DNA of 64,000 bases from Spiroplasma sp. NBRC 100390 (GTDB lineage Bacteria; Bacillota_I; Bacilli_A; Mycoplasmatales; Mycoplasmataceae): assembly GCF_001886495.1 (NCBI RefSeq), contig NZ_CP018022.1, positions 930,001 to 994,000 on the forward strand, in the 5' to 3' direction. How positions within the stretch are numbered: position 1 is the first letter of the stretch; the number at the start of each line of letters is the position of its first letter. Positions 46,446 through 57,530 of the stretch are shown piece after piece. The position numbers were made by a program, and so were the translations under genes. The notes below the pieces were generated by a model that did no database searches, had not been told where the DNA came from, and saw nothing but the letters and a program-made list of their open reading frames with translations.

Positions 46446-47483
46446 TTATTTTCTAATAATCCCTTCATTTTTAGCACGTAACTGACCACAAGCAGCATCA
46501 ATATCGTGCCCAAATTCTCGACGAACAATACAGTTAATTTTTTGTTGTTGTAATGTTTCAAAAAATTGATTAATTTTAGTACTTCGTTGATAACCATTTT
46601 CAGCAACGGTATTATACGGAATTAAGTTAACATAAGCATTCAACCCCCGAATTAATTTTGCTAATTCTAAAGCGACCTCACGACTATCATTAACATCTTC
46701 AATTAAAATATATTCAAATGTAACCCGACGATTAGTTTGCTCAATATAATAACGAACAACATCCATTAATTTTTCAACTGGGTACGCTTTATTAATTGGC
46801 ATTAATTGATTTCGAATTGTATTATTCGGAGCATGTAATGAAATTGCTAAGTTTACTTGCGTTTTTAAATCAGCAAATTGTCTAATTTTTGGAATTAACC
46901 CACAAGTTGAAATTGTAATATGACGCGCGCCAATTTGATAACCTTTTGAATCATTAATAATGTTAACGAAATTAATAACATTTTCAAAATTGTCTAATGG
47001 TTCACCAATTCCCATTACCACAATATGACTAACACGCTCTCCCGTTGTTGCTAAATAACGATTAACCATCATTACTTGTTGGACAATTTCAGCAGTTGAT
47101 AAATTCCGCGTTTTTTTCAATAATCCTGATGCACAAAATGTACACGCCATATTACAACCAACTTGAGTTGTAACGCAAACAGAATTCCCATAACTTTGCG
47201 GCATTAATACCGTTTCAATTTTATAGCCATCAGCTAATTCAAATAAAAATTTAACTGTCCCATCTTTTGATTGCTGTTGTACGGCAATTTTTAATGGTTC
47301 AATTGTATAATGTTCTTGTAACTTAATTCGATCTGGTTTTGAAATATTTGTCATCTCATCAAAAGAATATATGTTTTTAACATATATTCAATCAAAGATT
47401 TGCTCTGCTAAATACTTTTTAAAACCATGGGCCACTAAATCTAATTGTAATTCCTGTTTGGGATATTCAAAAATTGATGTCAT
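46446..47483 (-). CDS. rlmN: 23S rRNA (adenine-2503-C2)-methyltransferase RlmN
   Basis: Predicted 345-residue radical SAM enzyme methylating A2503 of 23S rRNA and A37 of some tRNAs. The iron-sulfur motif CNMACTFC is clear, with [29 protein letters not shown] and the C-terminal [16 protein letters not shown] carrying the catalytic Cys. The true start at 47481-47483 ([10 protein letters not shown]..., GGAGTGG upstream) adds 43 residues before a TGA Trp. First gene of a six-gene operon. Confidence 0.95.
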
Positions 47484-47612
47484 TATTTTCCACTCCATTT
47501 TTACATATTATAATTTTATCATAAAATCAGTTTTGATAAAATAGACAAAAAAATAAATTTTATGAATTCCACTAACTTACAAATCATGTAGTTTATCATA
47601 ATAAGTGCAAAT

Positions 47613-48993
47613 TTATTTATAAGCAAATACATTATCTTGTCAAAATTTATCATAATGTTTTGAACAAAATGTATGTATTATAATTAAATCATCAATACAT
47701 ATTTTTTTAAATTCAGTTTTTAAATTCGAAATATTCTTATAAGGATCCACAAATTTAATTATTCATTTTGGTACAACAGTTCATTGATTATTAGCAATCT
47801 TATCTTTATCCTTAAAATTTAATTTTTCATGATAAAGTGGACATAGATGATATTGACATGCAACTATTAAATTATTGCCAAATTTTGCTTTTCATATAAA
47901 TTGTTTTAAATTATTTGGAATATCAACTGGAGTAGTAAAGTCACTTAAATTAAAATTCATAAGACCATTATATAAAGAATGCTCTCTGACAGAACTAAAT
48001 TTTACTTCTAATTCATAACGACTTTGACTAGCATTTGGTACATTTAATACTATTTTGCTACCAACAAATTCACATAATAAAATTTTAGCTCCAGCTAGTT
48101 TTATTATTTTATTTTCACCTGTATATTTATAAATTGTTTGATCATTTAATTTAGCACATTCTATTTTAAAACTTTCAATATCAGTTTTATCATAATATCA
48201 ATAAGTAACTTCAATTTGAATATTTGTACTTCTTTGAATTTCAAAGAGTGTTCGAATTACACCAATGTCATTAATCATATTTAATCCATAAATATTAAAG
48301 TTTATTTTATATGAGTTCTTATTTTTTATTCAGTCACTATATATCTTATTAAAAAGTTCATTACCATCTTTTTCTTCTAAATTTAATTGAATATTCTCAT
48401 AATTTCGATTATCATATTTTGAACTTATATAACCATGTATATATGAAAATTTAATTGCGGGTTTAAAAAATTTACTTTTCTCATATGAATATTCATTATC
48501 TCAAATTGTACAAAATTCTTTTACTGTAGAGGTATAGTTTGTAGTAAAAACATAAAATGGTTTAGTTATATTCTTTAAAAAATTAAAATTATTTTTTTTA
48601 AAAGTTAAAATTGCAAATAGTTAATCTGTCAATATAATAGCCAAAAATTGTTTTTATCTCATTAAAGACTAAATTATAATCTTCAAAACTATCTTGCGCT
48701 TCTATTTTAATAGCACTTCCAACTTTATATAAAAAACTTTCAATTTGGAAATTAGATAAATCATTTAAACCTTCTGTTTTAATTCTTTCGGACAATGCAA
48801 CAATTGTTGCAGGTTTAACATTATTCCCTGTTACTTCTAAAATTTCTTTTGCAAATAAATCACTATTTTTGCTTTTTTGAAAAAATCATTGAATAAAATT
48901 ATTATTAAAATCTCTTAAATAATCATTGTAGCTAATTTCGAATCCATTTCCGAAAATATATGCCTCTTTAATTTTACCAATGTCATTGTTCAT
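47613..48993 (-). pseudogene. AbiH-family abortive infection-like gene, frameshifted
   Basis: Two adjacent minus-strand frames make one protein of about 459 residues if one base is removed. The first frame (start 48991-48993 after GAGGTGAAGTT, stop at 48598) begins with AYIFGNGFEISYNDYL, the N-terminal signature of AbiH proteins ('iGNGFd...TsY.dFl'). The second (stop at 47613) carries FVFTTNYTSTVKEF, FSYIHGY, FNIYGLNMINDIGVI and VTYWYYDKTDIE, which fit the later AbiH motifs ('NYT', 'IHG', 'GhSl...D', 'vyyYd'). The shift lies at a T4-A8 sequence near 48600. AbiH proteins act in phage abortive infection. TGA codons are read as Trp in both parts. Confidence 0.6.
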
Positions 48994-49111
48994 AACTTCA
49001 CCTCATATCTTAATTTATTTTATCAAAAATACCTATACAAATTTTAAAATTCAGAATGTGTAAGTTATCATAATATTATAATTAGTCCATTATGTTTATA
49101 AGACCTTACAC

Positions 49112-49147
49112 AAAAAAACATTAATTAAAAATATTAATGTTTTTTAA
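49112..49147 (-). terminator. terminator of the PTS permease gene
   Basis: AAAAAACATTAAT-TAAAAAT-ATTAATGTTTTTT hairpin just after the PTS stop codon. Confidence 0.8.
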
Positions 49148-49150
49148 AAT

Positions 49151-51241
49151 TTATTTAGTTTTTGGACTTTGTCCATTCGGAATTGCGGTTTTTTGTTCCT
49201 TACGCATTTCCGCTAATAATTCTCGCATGTATGGTTTAATAACTTCTTGTTCTCCACCATATACAATTTGGACTGATTCCCCGCGAACAAGCATTCCGGT
49301 ACTTCCTCCTAAGGATTTGATCCCATCGCGATCAACAATACTACTATTAACAACTGTTACTCGTAATCGTGAAGCACATGAATCAACAGCAGTAATATTA
49401 TCTGGTCCTCCTAAAAATTCAATGATTTTACGAGCTTTTTCACGTTTTGCAGCATCACCCTTCGCTGGTGCTGTTCTAGTTCCACTACCACCTTGTTTTG
49501 CCTTTAAATCAGCTTTAGTGTATAGTTTTGCACTACCATCACGACCAGGAATTCCAACTTTTCCATATTTAATACAGAAGTAGAATGCCGCAAAGTAAAT
49601 CGGAATATATGGGACTCCGACGACTAGAATTCAATAGAAGTTTGTTCCTTTTCCAGCCACAAACGGAATAATTCCAAAGACAATAAAGTCAATAAATCCT
49701 CCCGATACTGTCATCGATGTATGAACATTTAATAATCCCATTAACATAAATGAAATTGCACATAATGGCATATGAACACCATAAAATAACCATGGTGCAA
49801 CAAATAAGAATGTAAATTCAATTGGTTCTGTAATTCCAGTTAAGAAACAAGTAAAGGCTGCTGAAAAATAAATCCCCATTACTTGCTTACGATTTTCTTT
49901 CGGAACACTAAATCACATTGCTGCTGCGGCAGCTGGTAATCCAAACATCATGAATGGGAATTTTCCAGCCTGGAATCGACCAAGATTTAAGCCCATATGT
50001 TCCACCATTTTAAAGGTAATGTTTGGATCAGCAATAACTTTATACATAATTGTTTGATCTCCAACTGCTGAAATGGTTGAAGCATTTAATGATGATACTC
50101 AACTATTAATTGCAACTGTTGCATCAGCAGCACTCATTGTTCCAACATCAACACTAGCATCAATATAACCAGCACCTTGTAAATCTTTCAAGAAAGTAAT
50201 ATAACTTAACGGGTCTTTTAAAACATTGGCAATTAAATCGGCCATACTCCCCCCCGCTTGGGTTCACCATAATGGTGAATAGAAAACGTGGTGTAGACCA
50301 AATGGTACTAATGAACGTTCAAAAATTTCAAAAATTAATGAATCCAACCCAACCGGTAATTTTCCTGAATTATTTCCAAATCAAGCTAATCCGGTCCCAA
50401 TTAATGGTCAAATAATCATAAAAATAAATGCTAACGGAATTACCGCTAAAAACATAATAATTGGTACTAACTTAGTTCCACTAAAAAAACTAAGTGCTGA
50501 AGGTAATTGTGTTTTATGAAAACGATTAAAAGCAAAAGCAGCAATCGCTCCAACAAAAATTCCTCCAAAAACTCCGGTATTTAATGAATTAACCCCTAAA
50601 TTAGCAGTTAATAATTTACTTTGTACTGCTCAAGTTTGACCAGTATAAAATAATAAATTAAATTGATCAGCTACCCGTGTTGAACTAACAATCACAATTT
50701 TTGCATTCGGATCAGTAACTAATCGTTGATAAATTTCGCTATTTCGCATAAAATCTAATAACTCATTAGCCGTCAATAAGGTTGGACTGGCTGATTTTAA
50801 ACCATCAACAGTTAATCCTTTAATTGGATTAGTAACCCCCTCAATATCAACAACATATTGAATGTGAGCAAATGCTTCGTTTAATAATGACAACTGAATG
50901 GCATTAAAAACTAAAAATCCAACCACTGATGTTAAAGCTGCAACTCCGGCATCTTCTGTATAAGCCATTGCCACTGAAATACAGAATAAAACTGGCAAAT
51001 TACCAAAAGCAATATCCCCCATTTTGTTTAAAAAATTTCCAAAATATCATGCTGCTGAGGCGGGGTCAACTTTTGATGAAATTGTTGCCCCAACTCCTAA
51101 GAAAATTCCGGCAATCGGCAACAACGCAATCGGTAACAAGAACGCTTTACTTAATTTACTTAGCGTTGCCATTGTCCTCTGGTTTGATCGTTTTCATCAT
51201 GCCCGTGATACAAATGGCTTAAGTTTTGCTTGTTCACTCAT
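49151..51241 (-). CDS. PTS permease EIICB, glucose/N-acetylglucosamine family
   Basis: Predicted 696-residue PTS protein. An N-terminal IIC membrane domain with about ten hydrophobic segments ([44 protein letters not shown] with the sugar-binding GITEP) is followed by a C-terminal IIB domain whose phosphorylation Cys lies in [10 protein letters not shown] (about residue 632). No IIA domain is present, so it needs a separate IIA-Glc (crr) protein. The family covers glucose, GlcNAc and related sugars; nagA/nagB in the window make GlcNAc possible but not proved. Downstream of a small membrane gene and divergent from an RpiR regulator. Confidence 0.9.
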
Positions 51242-51311
51242 TTTTAAATATTTCCTTTCAAAATTAAATTTATAAATAAAATTTTCTCCAATTTTAAAAT
51301 AATGTTGTCTT

Positions 51312-51560
51312 CTATGAAACCATTAGAAAAAGTGCTGATATTCCAATAACATAACAAAAAAATGCTCCATATAAAGCAATATTCCGCTTAATATAGGTTC
51401 ACAAATCTAATTTTGTATTATTTTTAGCATAGTAATCCCCACTATTTGCTAACCGCCTTTTTTGAATAATTCAAACAATTAATAATAATGTTCCGACAAT
51501 CATACCAAAAAGCATAATTGCTAAATATGTAATATTTTGTGACGATAAACTTAAAATCAT
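51312..51560 (-). CDS. small membrane protein, unknown
   Basis: Predicted 82-residue protein with two membrane segments (about residues 8-32 and 60-80) and a short polar loop; two TGA Trp codons. It is 70 bases upstream of the PTS permease on the same strand and may be co-transcribed. The ribosome binding site is weak, and no family is recognised. Confidence 0.45.
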
Positions 51561-51798
51561 TTTGGATGTGCTACTCTTTTCTATTAAAGTAATTTTATCA
51601 TACTCAGACCTGCTCATAGAATTTCATTATTTTATATTGTTATTATAGAATATTTTTCTTTAAAAATTTATAATTTATTTTTTTTAATTAAATTAGCAAA
51701 TTATTTTTTACTTTATAATTTATTTAATATGTTGTAAAATAAAAATAGTTGGTATTATGAAAATAATTTTCATGGCAATCATAAAGAAAGGAGTTTCT

Positions 51799-52641
51799 AT
51801 GTTATCCCTATTAACATATGATAAAACTAACCTAACCGATACTGAACTATCAGTTATTGAACAAATTATCAAAAATCCTTTATTATTTACCAGTAAGACC
51901 ATTTCTGAATTAGCTAAAGCTTATTATGTTAGTGAATCAACGATTACTCGGATGGCAAAACATTTAGGTTTTAGAAATATCAAGGAATTACAAATGCATA
52001 TTTACGAACGATTAAATTTTTTAAACAAAAATTATGAAACTAATGAAACCATGAAATTAAAAGATATTGCTAACAATATGCGTGTCTATTATTCTTATAG
52101 TATCCATGAAACAATTGACAATATTGATTTAGACGCCTTAGATCGTTTAATTAATGATATTGTCATTAAAAAGCGAATTTTCGCTTTTGGTATTGGAAGT
52201 TCATTCCTCGCCTGTCGTGTTTTACATAGTAATTTAAACATGATTGGTTACAACTGCTTTACAACAGAAAGTATTCATTCGTTAATGGTTACCATGCAAA
52301 ATGTTGACGAAGATGACTTAATTATTATTTTTAGTAAATCAGGAAAGACCAATGAAATTATTAATGTGATTACTTTAGCAAACAAACTTGGGATTGATGT
52401 TGCTCTTGTTACTAACAATCCTAACGCTGACCAACTATACAATATTAAACATAAAATTCTCTTTGAAGTTCATACCAAAGAAAATGAACGTTTTCCAGCT
52501 TTATCATCTAAAATTGTGCAAATTTTAATTTCGGATATTATTTTCCGTAGTTTATTAAAAATTCATCCAAATTTAGAAGAAAAGATCAAAGCCGCAAACG
52601 CGATTACTGAGGAGTACAACAAAGGAGCAATAAAAAAATAA
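51799..52641 (+). CDS. MurR/RpiR-family sugar-phosphate regulator
   Basis: Predicted 280-residue transcription regulator. The N-terminal helix-turn-helix (TSKTISELAKAYYVSESTITRMAKHLGF) is followed by a SIS domain (about residues 125-250: FAFGIGSSFLACRVL, IIFSKSGKTNEIINV) that binds phosphosugars. RpiR proteins usually control neighbouring sugar-uptake or catabolic genes; the divergent PTS permease and small membrane gene are the obvious targets. The start at 51799 follows AAAGAAAGGAG; the frame is open further upstream. No TGA codons. Confidence 0.9.
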   Translation: MLSLLTYDKTNLTDTELSVIEQIIKNPLLFTSKTISELAKAYYVSESTITRMAKHLGFRNIKELQMHIYERLNFLNKNYETNETMKLKDIANNMRVYYSYSIHETIDNIDLDALDRLINDIVIKKRIFAFGIGSSFLACRVLHSNLNMIGYNCFTTESIHSLMVTMQNVDEDDLIIIFSKSGKTNEIINVITLANKLGIDVALVTNNPNADQLYNIKHKILFEVHTKENERFPALSSKIVQILISDIIFRSLLKIHPNLEEKIKAANAITEEYNKGAIKK

Positions 52642-52670
52642 AGACTCTTAATTTAAAGAGTCTTTATTTT
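52636..52670. terminator. bidirectional terminator RpiR/ABC ATPase
   Basis: AATAAAGACTCTT-AATTT-AAAGAGTCTTTATT, overlapping the stop codons of both convergent genes (52641 and 52648). Confidence 0.85.
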
Positions 52671-53361
52671 GTTCAAGTTCAAACATTTCCTTGGTATAGT
52701 TAAAAACACTACCATACTGTTCAACAACTTTTGCAACTGGTAAATCTGCTTTAATTTCACCAGCTGCTAAATAAATAATTCGATCACAAAACCGCTCAAT
52801 TTCTTCCATATTATGAGAAACCAAAACCATTGCCCGTTGATTAGTAATAATATTTTGTTCTAAAAACTGAAAAATAACCTCTTTAACAGCAATATCTAAT
52901 CCTGTTGAAACTTCATCTAAAATTACTAATTGGGGTTGATGAATTACTGATAATAAAATATTTAATCGTTGCTGTTGACCCCCTGATAATTTGGCAATAC
53001 TTTTTTTCATTACCGCAGTTAATTGATAGGTTTTTAATAGTTCTTTAATTTCACTTGCTGTTAAATTTAATTTAAAAGTATCACAATAATATTTAATCAT
53101 ATCTGCTGGGGTTAATCCCGGGGGATATTGTGAATTTTGAAATTGAATCCCAATCGTTAACTGTTGATGATAAACAATTTCCCCACTACTAGCTTTTCGC
53201 ACTCCCGCGATAATTTCACTCAAGGTTGTTTTTCCACTACCATTTGCCCCAATTAAACCAATTTTTTCGTGTTGATGCATTGTAAAACTAATATCTTTTA
53301 AAACATACTTTTGATGATATTTTTTACTAACCGCCTTTAGTTCTAAAATAACTTCTGCCAT
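52648..53361 (-). CDS. ABC transporter ATP-binding protein
   Basis: Predicted 237-residue ATPase. Walker A IGANGSGKTTL, Q-loop IGIQFQNSQ, signature KLSGGQQQRL, Walker B VILDEVSTGLD and the H-loop VLVSHNMEE are complete. No permease gene is adjacent, so the transporter is unknown; the domain resembles ATPases of drug or lipid exporters with separate permeases. The ATG at 53359-53361 follows AAAGGGGAATATT. A TAGAAT -10-like sequence lies about 45 bases upstream. Confidence 0.88.
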   Translation of the reverse strand: MAEVILELKAVSKKYHQKYVLKDISFTMHQHEKIGLIGANGSGKTTLSEIIAGVRKASSGEIVYHQQLTIGIQFQNSQYPPGLTPADMIKYYCDTFKLNLTASEIKELLKTYQLTAVMKKSIAKLSGGQQQRLNILLSVIHQPQLVILDEVSTGLDIAVKEVIFQFLEQNIITNQRAMVLVSHNMEEIERFCDRIIYLAAGEIKADLPVAKVVEQYGSVFNYTKEMFELEQNKDSLN

Positions 53362-53533
53362 AATATTCCCCTTTAACAATCGTGATTAAACTCTTTTTTA
53401 TTCTACCATTAAATCCAAGCGAAGGTTATTTTTAGGTTAATTTGCAATTAAAAAACTTTTTTATTAAGAAAAAGATAAAAATATTAATTTACCAAAATTT
53501 ATCATTTTTGAAAAAAAATAATTAAATAATTAC

Positions 53534-53567
53534 TTATCACAAAAAAAAAAAAAAAAAGCAATATAAT
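53534..53567 (+). promoter_or_regulatory. promoter with A17 spacer upstream of candidate ncRNA
   Basis: TTATCA (53534-53539) as possible -35, then A17 (53541-53557), GCAA and TATAAT (53562-53567). The distance from the homopolymer to the -10 (four bases) is the same as in the lipoprotein promoter at 34040-34076. Confidence 0.5.
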
Positions 53568-53573
53568 TAATAT

Positions 53574-53717
53574 GGGAAAAGTAGTTTTTCCCAAACTGTC
53601 TGCCAATTTTTTGGTACACTGATTGATAGAATTGTAAGTACAATAAGTAACGTAACATAGTCATAGCGATATATACATAAAATAAAAAAAATGATATTTT
53701 TTAAAATATCATTTTTT
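53574..53717 (+). ncRNA. candidate non-coding RNA
   Basis: A plus-strand transcript predicted from the TATAAT at 53562 to the terminator at 53684-53719. It starts with the stem GGGAAAA-GTAG-TTTTCCC, holds further small stems (CCAATTTTTTGG; ATTGTAAGTACAAT) and ends in a perfect hairpin plus T8. The longest frame is only 21 codons (ATG at 53572, no ribosome binding site), so it may be a regulatory RNA or the relic of an element. No known RNA family is recognised. Confidence 0.35.
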
Positions 53718-53719
53718 TT
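53684..53719. terminator. bidirectional terminator candidate ncRNA/fruK
   Basis: Perfect palindrome ATGATATTTT-TT-AAAATATCAT flanked by A7 and T8; ends both the candidate ncRNA (plus) and fruK (minus; stop at 53718). Confidence 0.85.
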
Positions 53720-54650
53720 ATTTAAAAATTGTAATTTTAATTTGTGGTTTTAAACTTTCAACTACTTCACGAGTAGCAATCCCCGGACTAAAAGCCGTTG
53801 CTGAACCAGCACAAATTCCCATTAACAAGGCTGTTTGATAATCTTTTGTTGCTAAATAAGTTCCAACAAAACCAGCGACCATCGAATCGCCAGCGCCAAC
53901 TGAATTTATTAGTTGTCCTGTTGCGGTATTCGCTAAGTAAACATCTTGTCTGGTAATTAACATACTACCATCTTTACCACTACTAATTAAAACATTTTGG
54001 GCACCTTGAGCACGAAGTTTCTGTCCTAACGTAATAATTTCTGTTACTTGTTTAAAGTGGTAATTTGTCCCAAACAGTTCATTTAATTCCGCTAAATTTG
54101 GTTTAATCAAAAATGGTTTTGTCGCTAAAGTTGATAATAACACATCGTTTGTTGCATCAACAACAAATAAGATTTGATGGTCATGACAATAAGTACTAAT
54201 AACTTGATAAAGATTAGGATCACAATTCCGTGGTAATGAACCAGAAATAATTAAACAATCGTTTTTTGTTACTTTTGTTTTAATTAAAGTTAAAATTGCA
54301 GTTATATCAGCGGGGGTTATTGCAAATGCAACACCATTTAATTCGGTTTCTTGTTTAACTTCTAAGCTTTTAATTTTCATATTTGTTCGGGTTTTACCAC
54401 TAACTTCATGAAAATAAGCCGGAATTTGCTGTTCTGTTAAATAATGTTCAAACATTTCCTTGTTATCACGGCCCAAAAACCCCAAGGCAGTGGTTGGATA
54501 ACCTAAATGCTGTAACATCACAGCAACATTAATTCCTTTCCCCCCAATAATATCATATTCCCCTACTGCTTTATTTGTTTCCCCTATCTGAAAATTAGGA
54601 ACTTCAATAATTTGATCAATTGCTGGGTTCAACGTTAATGTATAAATCAT
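53718..54650 (-). CDS. fruK: 1-phosphofructokinase
   Basis: Predicted 310-residue PfkB-family kinase making fructose 1,6-bisphosphate from fructose 1-phosphate. N-terminal YTLTLNPAIDQII, the GGKGINVAVML segment and the C-terminal NSVGAGDSMVAGFVG (catalytic Asp) are typical of FruK/LacC. No TGA codons. It follows fruA with a terminator-like hairpin between them, and ends in a terminator. Confidence 0.93.
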   Translation of the reverse strand: MIYTLTLNPAIDQIIEVPNFQIGETNKAVGEYDIIGGKGINVAVMLQHLGYPTTALGFLGRDNKEMFEHYLTEQQIPAYFHEVSGKTRTNMKIKSLEVKQETELNGVAFAITPADITAILTLIKTKVTKNDCLIISGSLPRNCDPNLYQVISTYCHDHQILFVVDATNDVLLSTLATKPFLIKPNLAELNELFGTNYHFKQVTEIITLGQKLRAQGAQNVLISSGKDGSMLITRQDVYLANTATGQLINSVGAGDSMVAGFVGTYLATKDYQTALLMGICAGSATAFSPGIATREVVESLKPQIKITIFK

Positions 54651-54684
54651 CTTCTTACTCCTTTATTTCTTATTTTAACATTAT

Positions 54685-54708
54685 AAAAACCCAAATTATT
54701 GGGTTTTT
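54685..54708 (-). terminator. intercistronic hairpin between fruA and fruK
   Basis: AAAAACCCAA-ATTA-TTGGGTTTTT, 11 bases after the fruA stop. Its T-run merges with TATAAT on the minus strand, so it may lower read-through and also supply a promoter for fruK. Confidence 0.7.
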
Positions 54709-54718
54709 AATAATTAAT

Positions 54719-56791
54719 TTAAACTGCTAAAGTAATTTTTTTAGCTTTTAACGCATGCATTCTTCAAAATCCAAGAATTAAGGCACTAATTAAACTACCA
54801 ATAATTAAAGCAATCACGGAAATTAAAACCGCGACCCCAATCGAAGCACCATGATTACCAATTGTAAACCAGTTTTTACCATTATCTTGAATTTGTAGTA
54901 ATGGAAAGACAAAGATTCCTCCATGGGGTGCTGCTAAAGTGACACCAAAACCACTAACAATTGCACCTGATACGGCACTTCCAACCATAATTGATGGAAT
55001 TGTTCGTTTTGGATCTGATGCCGCAAACGGAATAGCACCTTCTGTAATAAAACAAGCGGCTAAGAATCAGTTGGTATTTCCTTGTTCAACATCTTTTTTT
55101 GTTCAATATTTTTTAAATATTCTAGTACATAATGCTAATGCTAATGGTGGGACCATTCCCGTTAACATTGCTGCTGCCATAAAGACTGTTCCGCCGTTTG
55201 TTGAACGAATTCCAGCATATGCACTTTGCGTTGCATCAATTGTTAATGTTCCAAAGACATAAGCGGCTTTATTAATTGGTCCTCCCATATCAGCCGCCAT
55301 CATTAACCCAATAATAATCCCAATTAAGGCACTTAAATTATAATCGGCAATTGCTTTTAACCCTAATCCTAGGCCATAGTTTAAGTAACCTAATGGAATA
55401 TTAAGACCAAACATTAAAACTCCAGCTGCTAATGCTGTTAACACGGGAATTAAGACAATGTCTCGAACCCCACGAACTGATGGATGAAAACGAGCAAATC
55501 CTTTTTGACATCCATAAACAACAAAGGCAACAAGATACCCTCCAATTAAGGCTCCAAAAAACCCTGAGTTAAAGTTTGAGATTGAATCAGGGAACAAGCG
55601 TCCTCATGTGTTAGCTCATCCTGTTTTTGTGGAAGTATCATATAACATCCCTGGGGCGTTGGCAATTAACCCGGCAGTCATCCCTGGTAATAATCCTTGT
55701 GGGCCAACAATTGAGTAACAAACATAAGCCCCCAAAATTGGTACCATCATCCCAAAGATAACTTTTCCTAAACCTGAAAATCAAGCGGCAATATCACGTG
55801 TTACTCCAAAATTACCACCAATATTACCAGAATCTAATAAAAATCCAATTCCTAAAATAATTCCTCCAGCAACAACAAAGGGTAACATTCTTGATACCCC
55901 CCCCAGCAGGTTTTTGGTAACATCTTTAAAGTTTTTTAAACTTAATTCTCCAACTTCATCACTACCACTTTTGCTGGTTTTTCCAACGGTTAACCGTTTT
56001 CCTGCAAGAGCATCACCAATTACCTCTTGGCCATGATAAATAACATCTTTTGTACTTGTTTCTAAATATGAAACACCATTCATTCGGTCCATCCCAGTAA
56101 TTTTTTTATCAATTCCTAAAATAACTGCTTTCGCATTCGCAATATCTGTTGCGGTTAAAACGTTTTCGTTCCCCCCGCGTCCTTGCGTTTCAACTTTAAT
56201 TGTTAATCCCATTGCTTTTGCGGCTTCTTCCATTTTTTCTTTTGCCATAAAAGTATGAGCAATTCCTGTTGGACAAGCTGTAATCCCAACAACATCATAA
56301 TGACCATTAACACCTGGTGAATCATTCGCTGCTTGTGCTGATGTTGGTTCAACAAAAGCTGTGATAATATCATCAAAACTTTTTGCTGCCCGAATTTTTG
56401 CAACAACTTCACTTTTTCCTAAGAAACTAGCAAGATGGGCTAATGCTTGTAAATGTTGTTCGCCCCCTTTTTCAGGAGTTGTAATCATAAAAATGACATC
56501 AACTGGTTTTTGATCTAAACTTTGTCAATCAACAGCCTTTTTTAAGGTCATAATTGCAATTGCTGGTTTTGTAACACTGCTACTTGAACAATGTGGAATG
56601 GCTAAACCATCGCCAACTCCTGTTGGGCCTTCTGTTTCGCGTTTTTCTAACGCTTTAATTAACTGTTCTTCGTTAGTGACAATTTTACTATTTCCTAACG
56701 CTGTTGCTAAAGTCTTAAAAACTGCCGTTTTATCACTAGCAGCGGTTTTTAAGAAGGTTGTTGCTTCGGTAAAATAATCAATTATCTTCAT
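54719..56791 (-). CDS. fruA: fructose-specific PTS permease EIIABC
   Basis: Predicted 690-residue protein with domains in the order IIA (residues about 1-150; [11 protein letters not shown] with phosphorylated His), IIB (about 165-265; [14 protein letters not shown] with Cys) and IIC (about 300-690; [37 protein letters not shown]). The architecture is that of FruA, which imports fructose as fructose 1-phosphate. Four to five TGA Trp codons. Directly follows fruR and precedes fruK. The ATG at 56789-56791 has an AGGAAGC ribosome binding site that is rather far away. Confidence 0.94.
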
Positions 56792-56816
56792 AATTATTTC
56801 TACTGCTTCCTTTCTC

Positions 56817-57515
56817 CTAATTTGTAATAATTTCAACTTCCGACCGGGAAGCAAATTTTACTAATGATTTGACGTTAAATTTTGATCTATCTGCTAGAAC
56901 ATAACTCTTATTTGCTTGCTTAATAACCTCTGCTTTAATCATTGCTTCATCCGGATCAGTTGTATATAAATCAGAACCACTAATCCCATTAACACCTAAA
57001 AAAGCACAATCAAGGTGATACTTTTGTAAAGTGCTAACTGCTTCTCATCCAATTAAAGCCCCGGTTTGGTGTTTATACTTACCACCCAAGACATACACGT
57101 TATTAAATCCTGCTAAGGCTAGTAATTCCACATGAAAAATGGAATTTGTGATAATAACCAAGTCATCCGCTGGTCGCATTAATTTAATCAACGCTAATGT
57201 TGATGAACCAGCATCTAAATAAAGACACATTTTTGGTTTAATTTTTCTAACTGCTTGTTGGGCAATTAAATATTTTGCTTCAGCATGGTGCTGAATCTTT
57301 TCATTTAATTGTTCTTCTAAGCGAAATTCACGACCCTTTTGCAGTTTAACCCCACCATGGACGCGCTTTAATAACCCTTGATGTTCCATTTCCGTTAAAT
57401 CACGGCGTAAGGTTGTCGGTGATAACTGTAAGTTAATAATCAAGTCATTAACAAGCACTAAGTGTTGCTCATCTAAACAAGCTAAAATTTTTTCTCATCG
57501 TTGTTCTTTTAACAT
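56817..57515 (-). CDS. fruR: DeoR-family fructose operon regulator
   Basis: Predicted 232-residue repressor. The N-terminal DeoR helix-turn-helix (LVLVNDLIINLQLSPTTLRRDL then HGGVKLQ) is followed by a sugar-phosphate binding domain (LYLDAGSSTLALIKL, VITNSIFHVELL, LGGKYKHQTGALIGWEA, FLGVNGI). FruR homologues respond to fructose 1-phosphate. First gene of fruR-fruA-fruK; its stop is 25 bases before fruA. Its promoter overlaps a 10-bp-phased repeat array (57547-57590) that is the probable operator. Confidence 0.9.
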
Positions 57516-57530
57516 CATTTCACCATTTTT

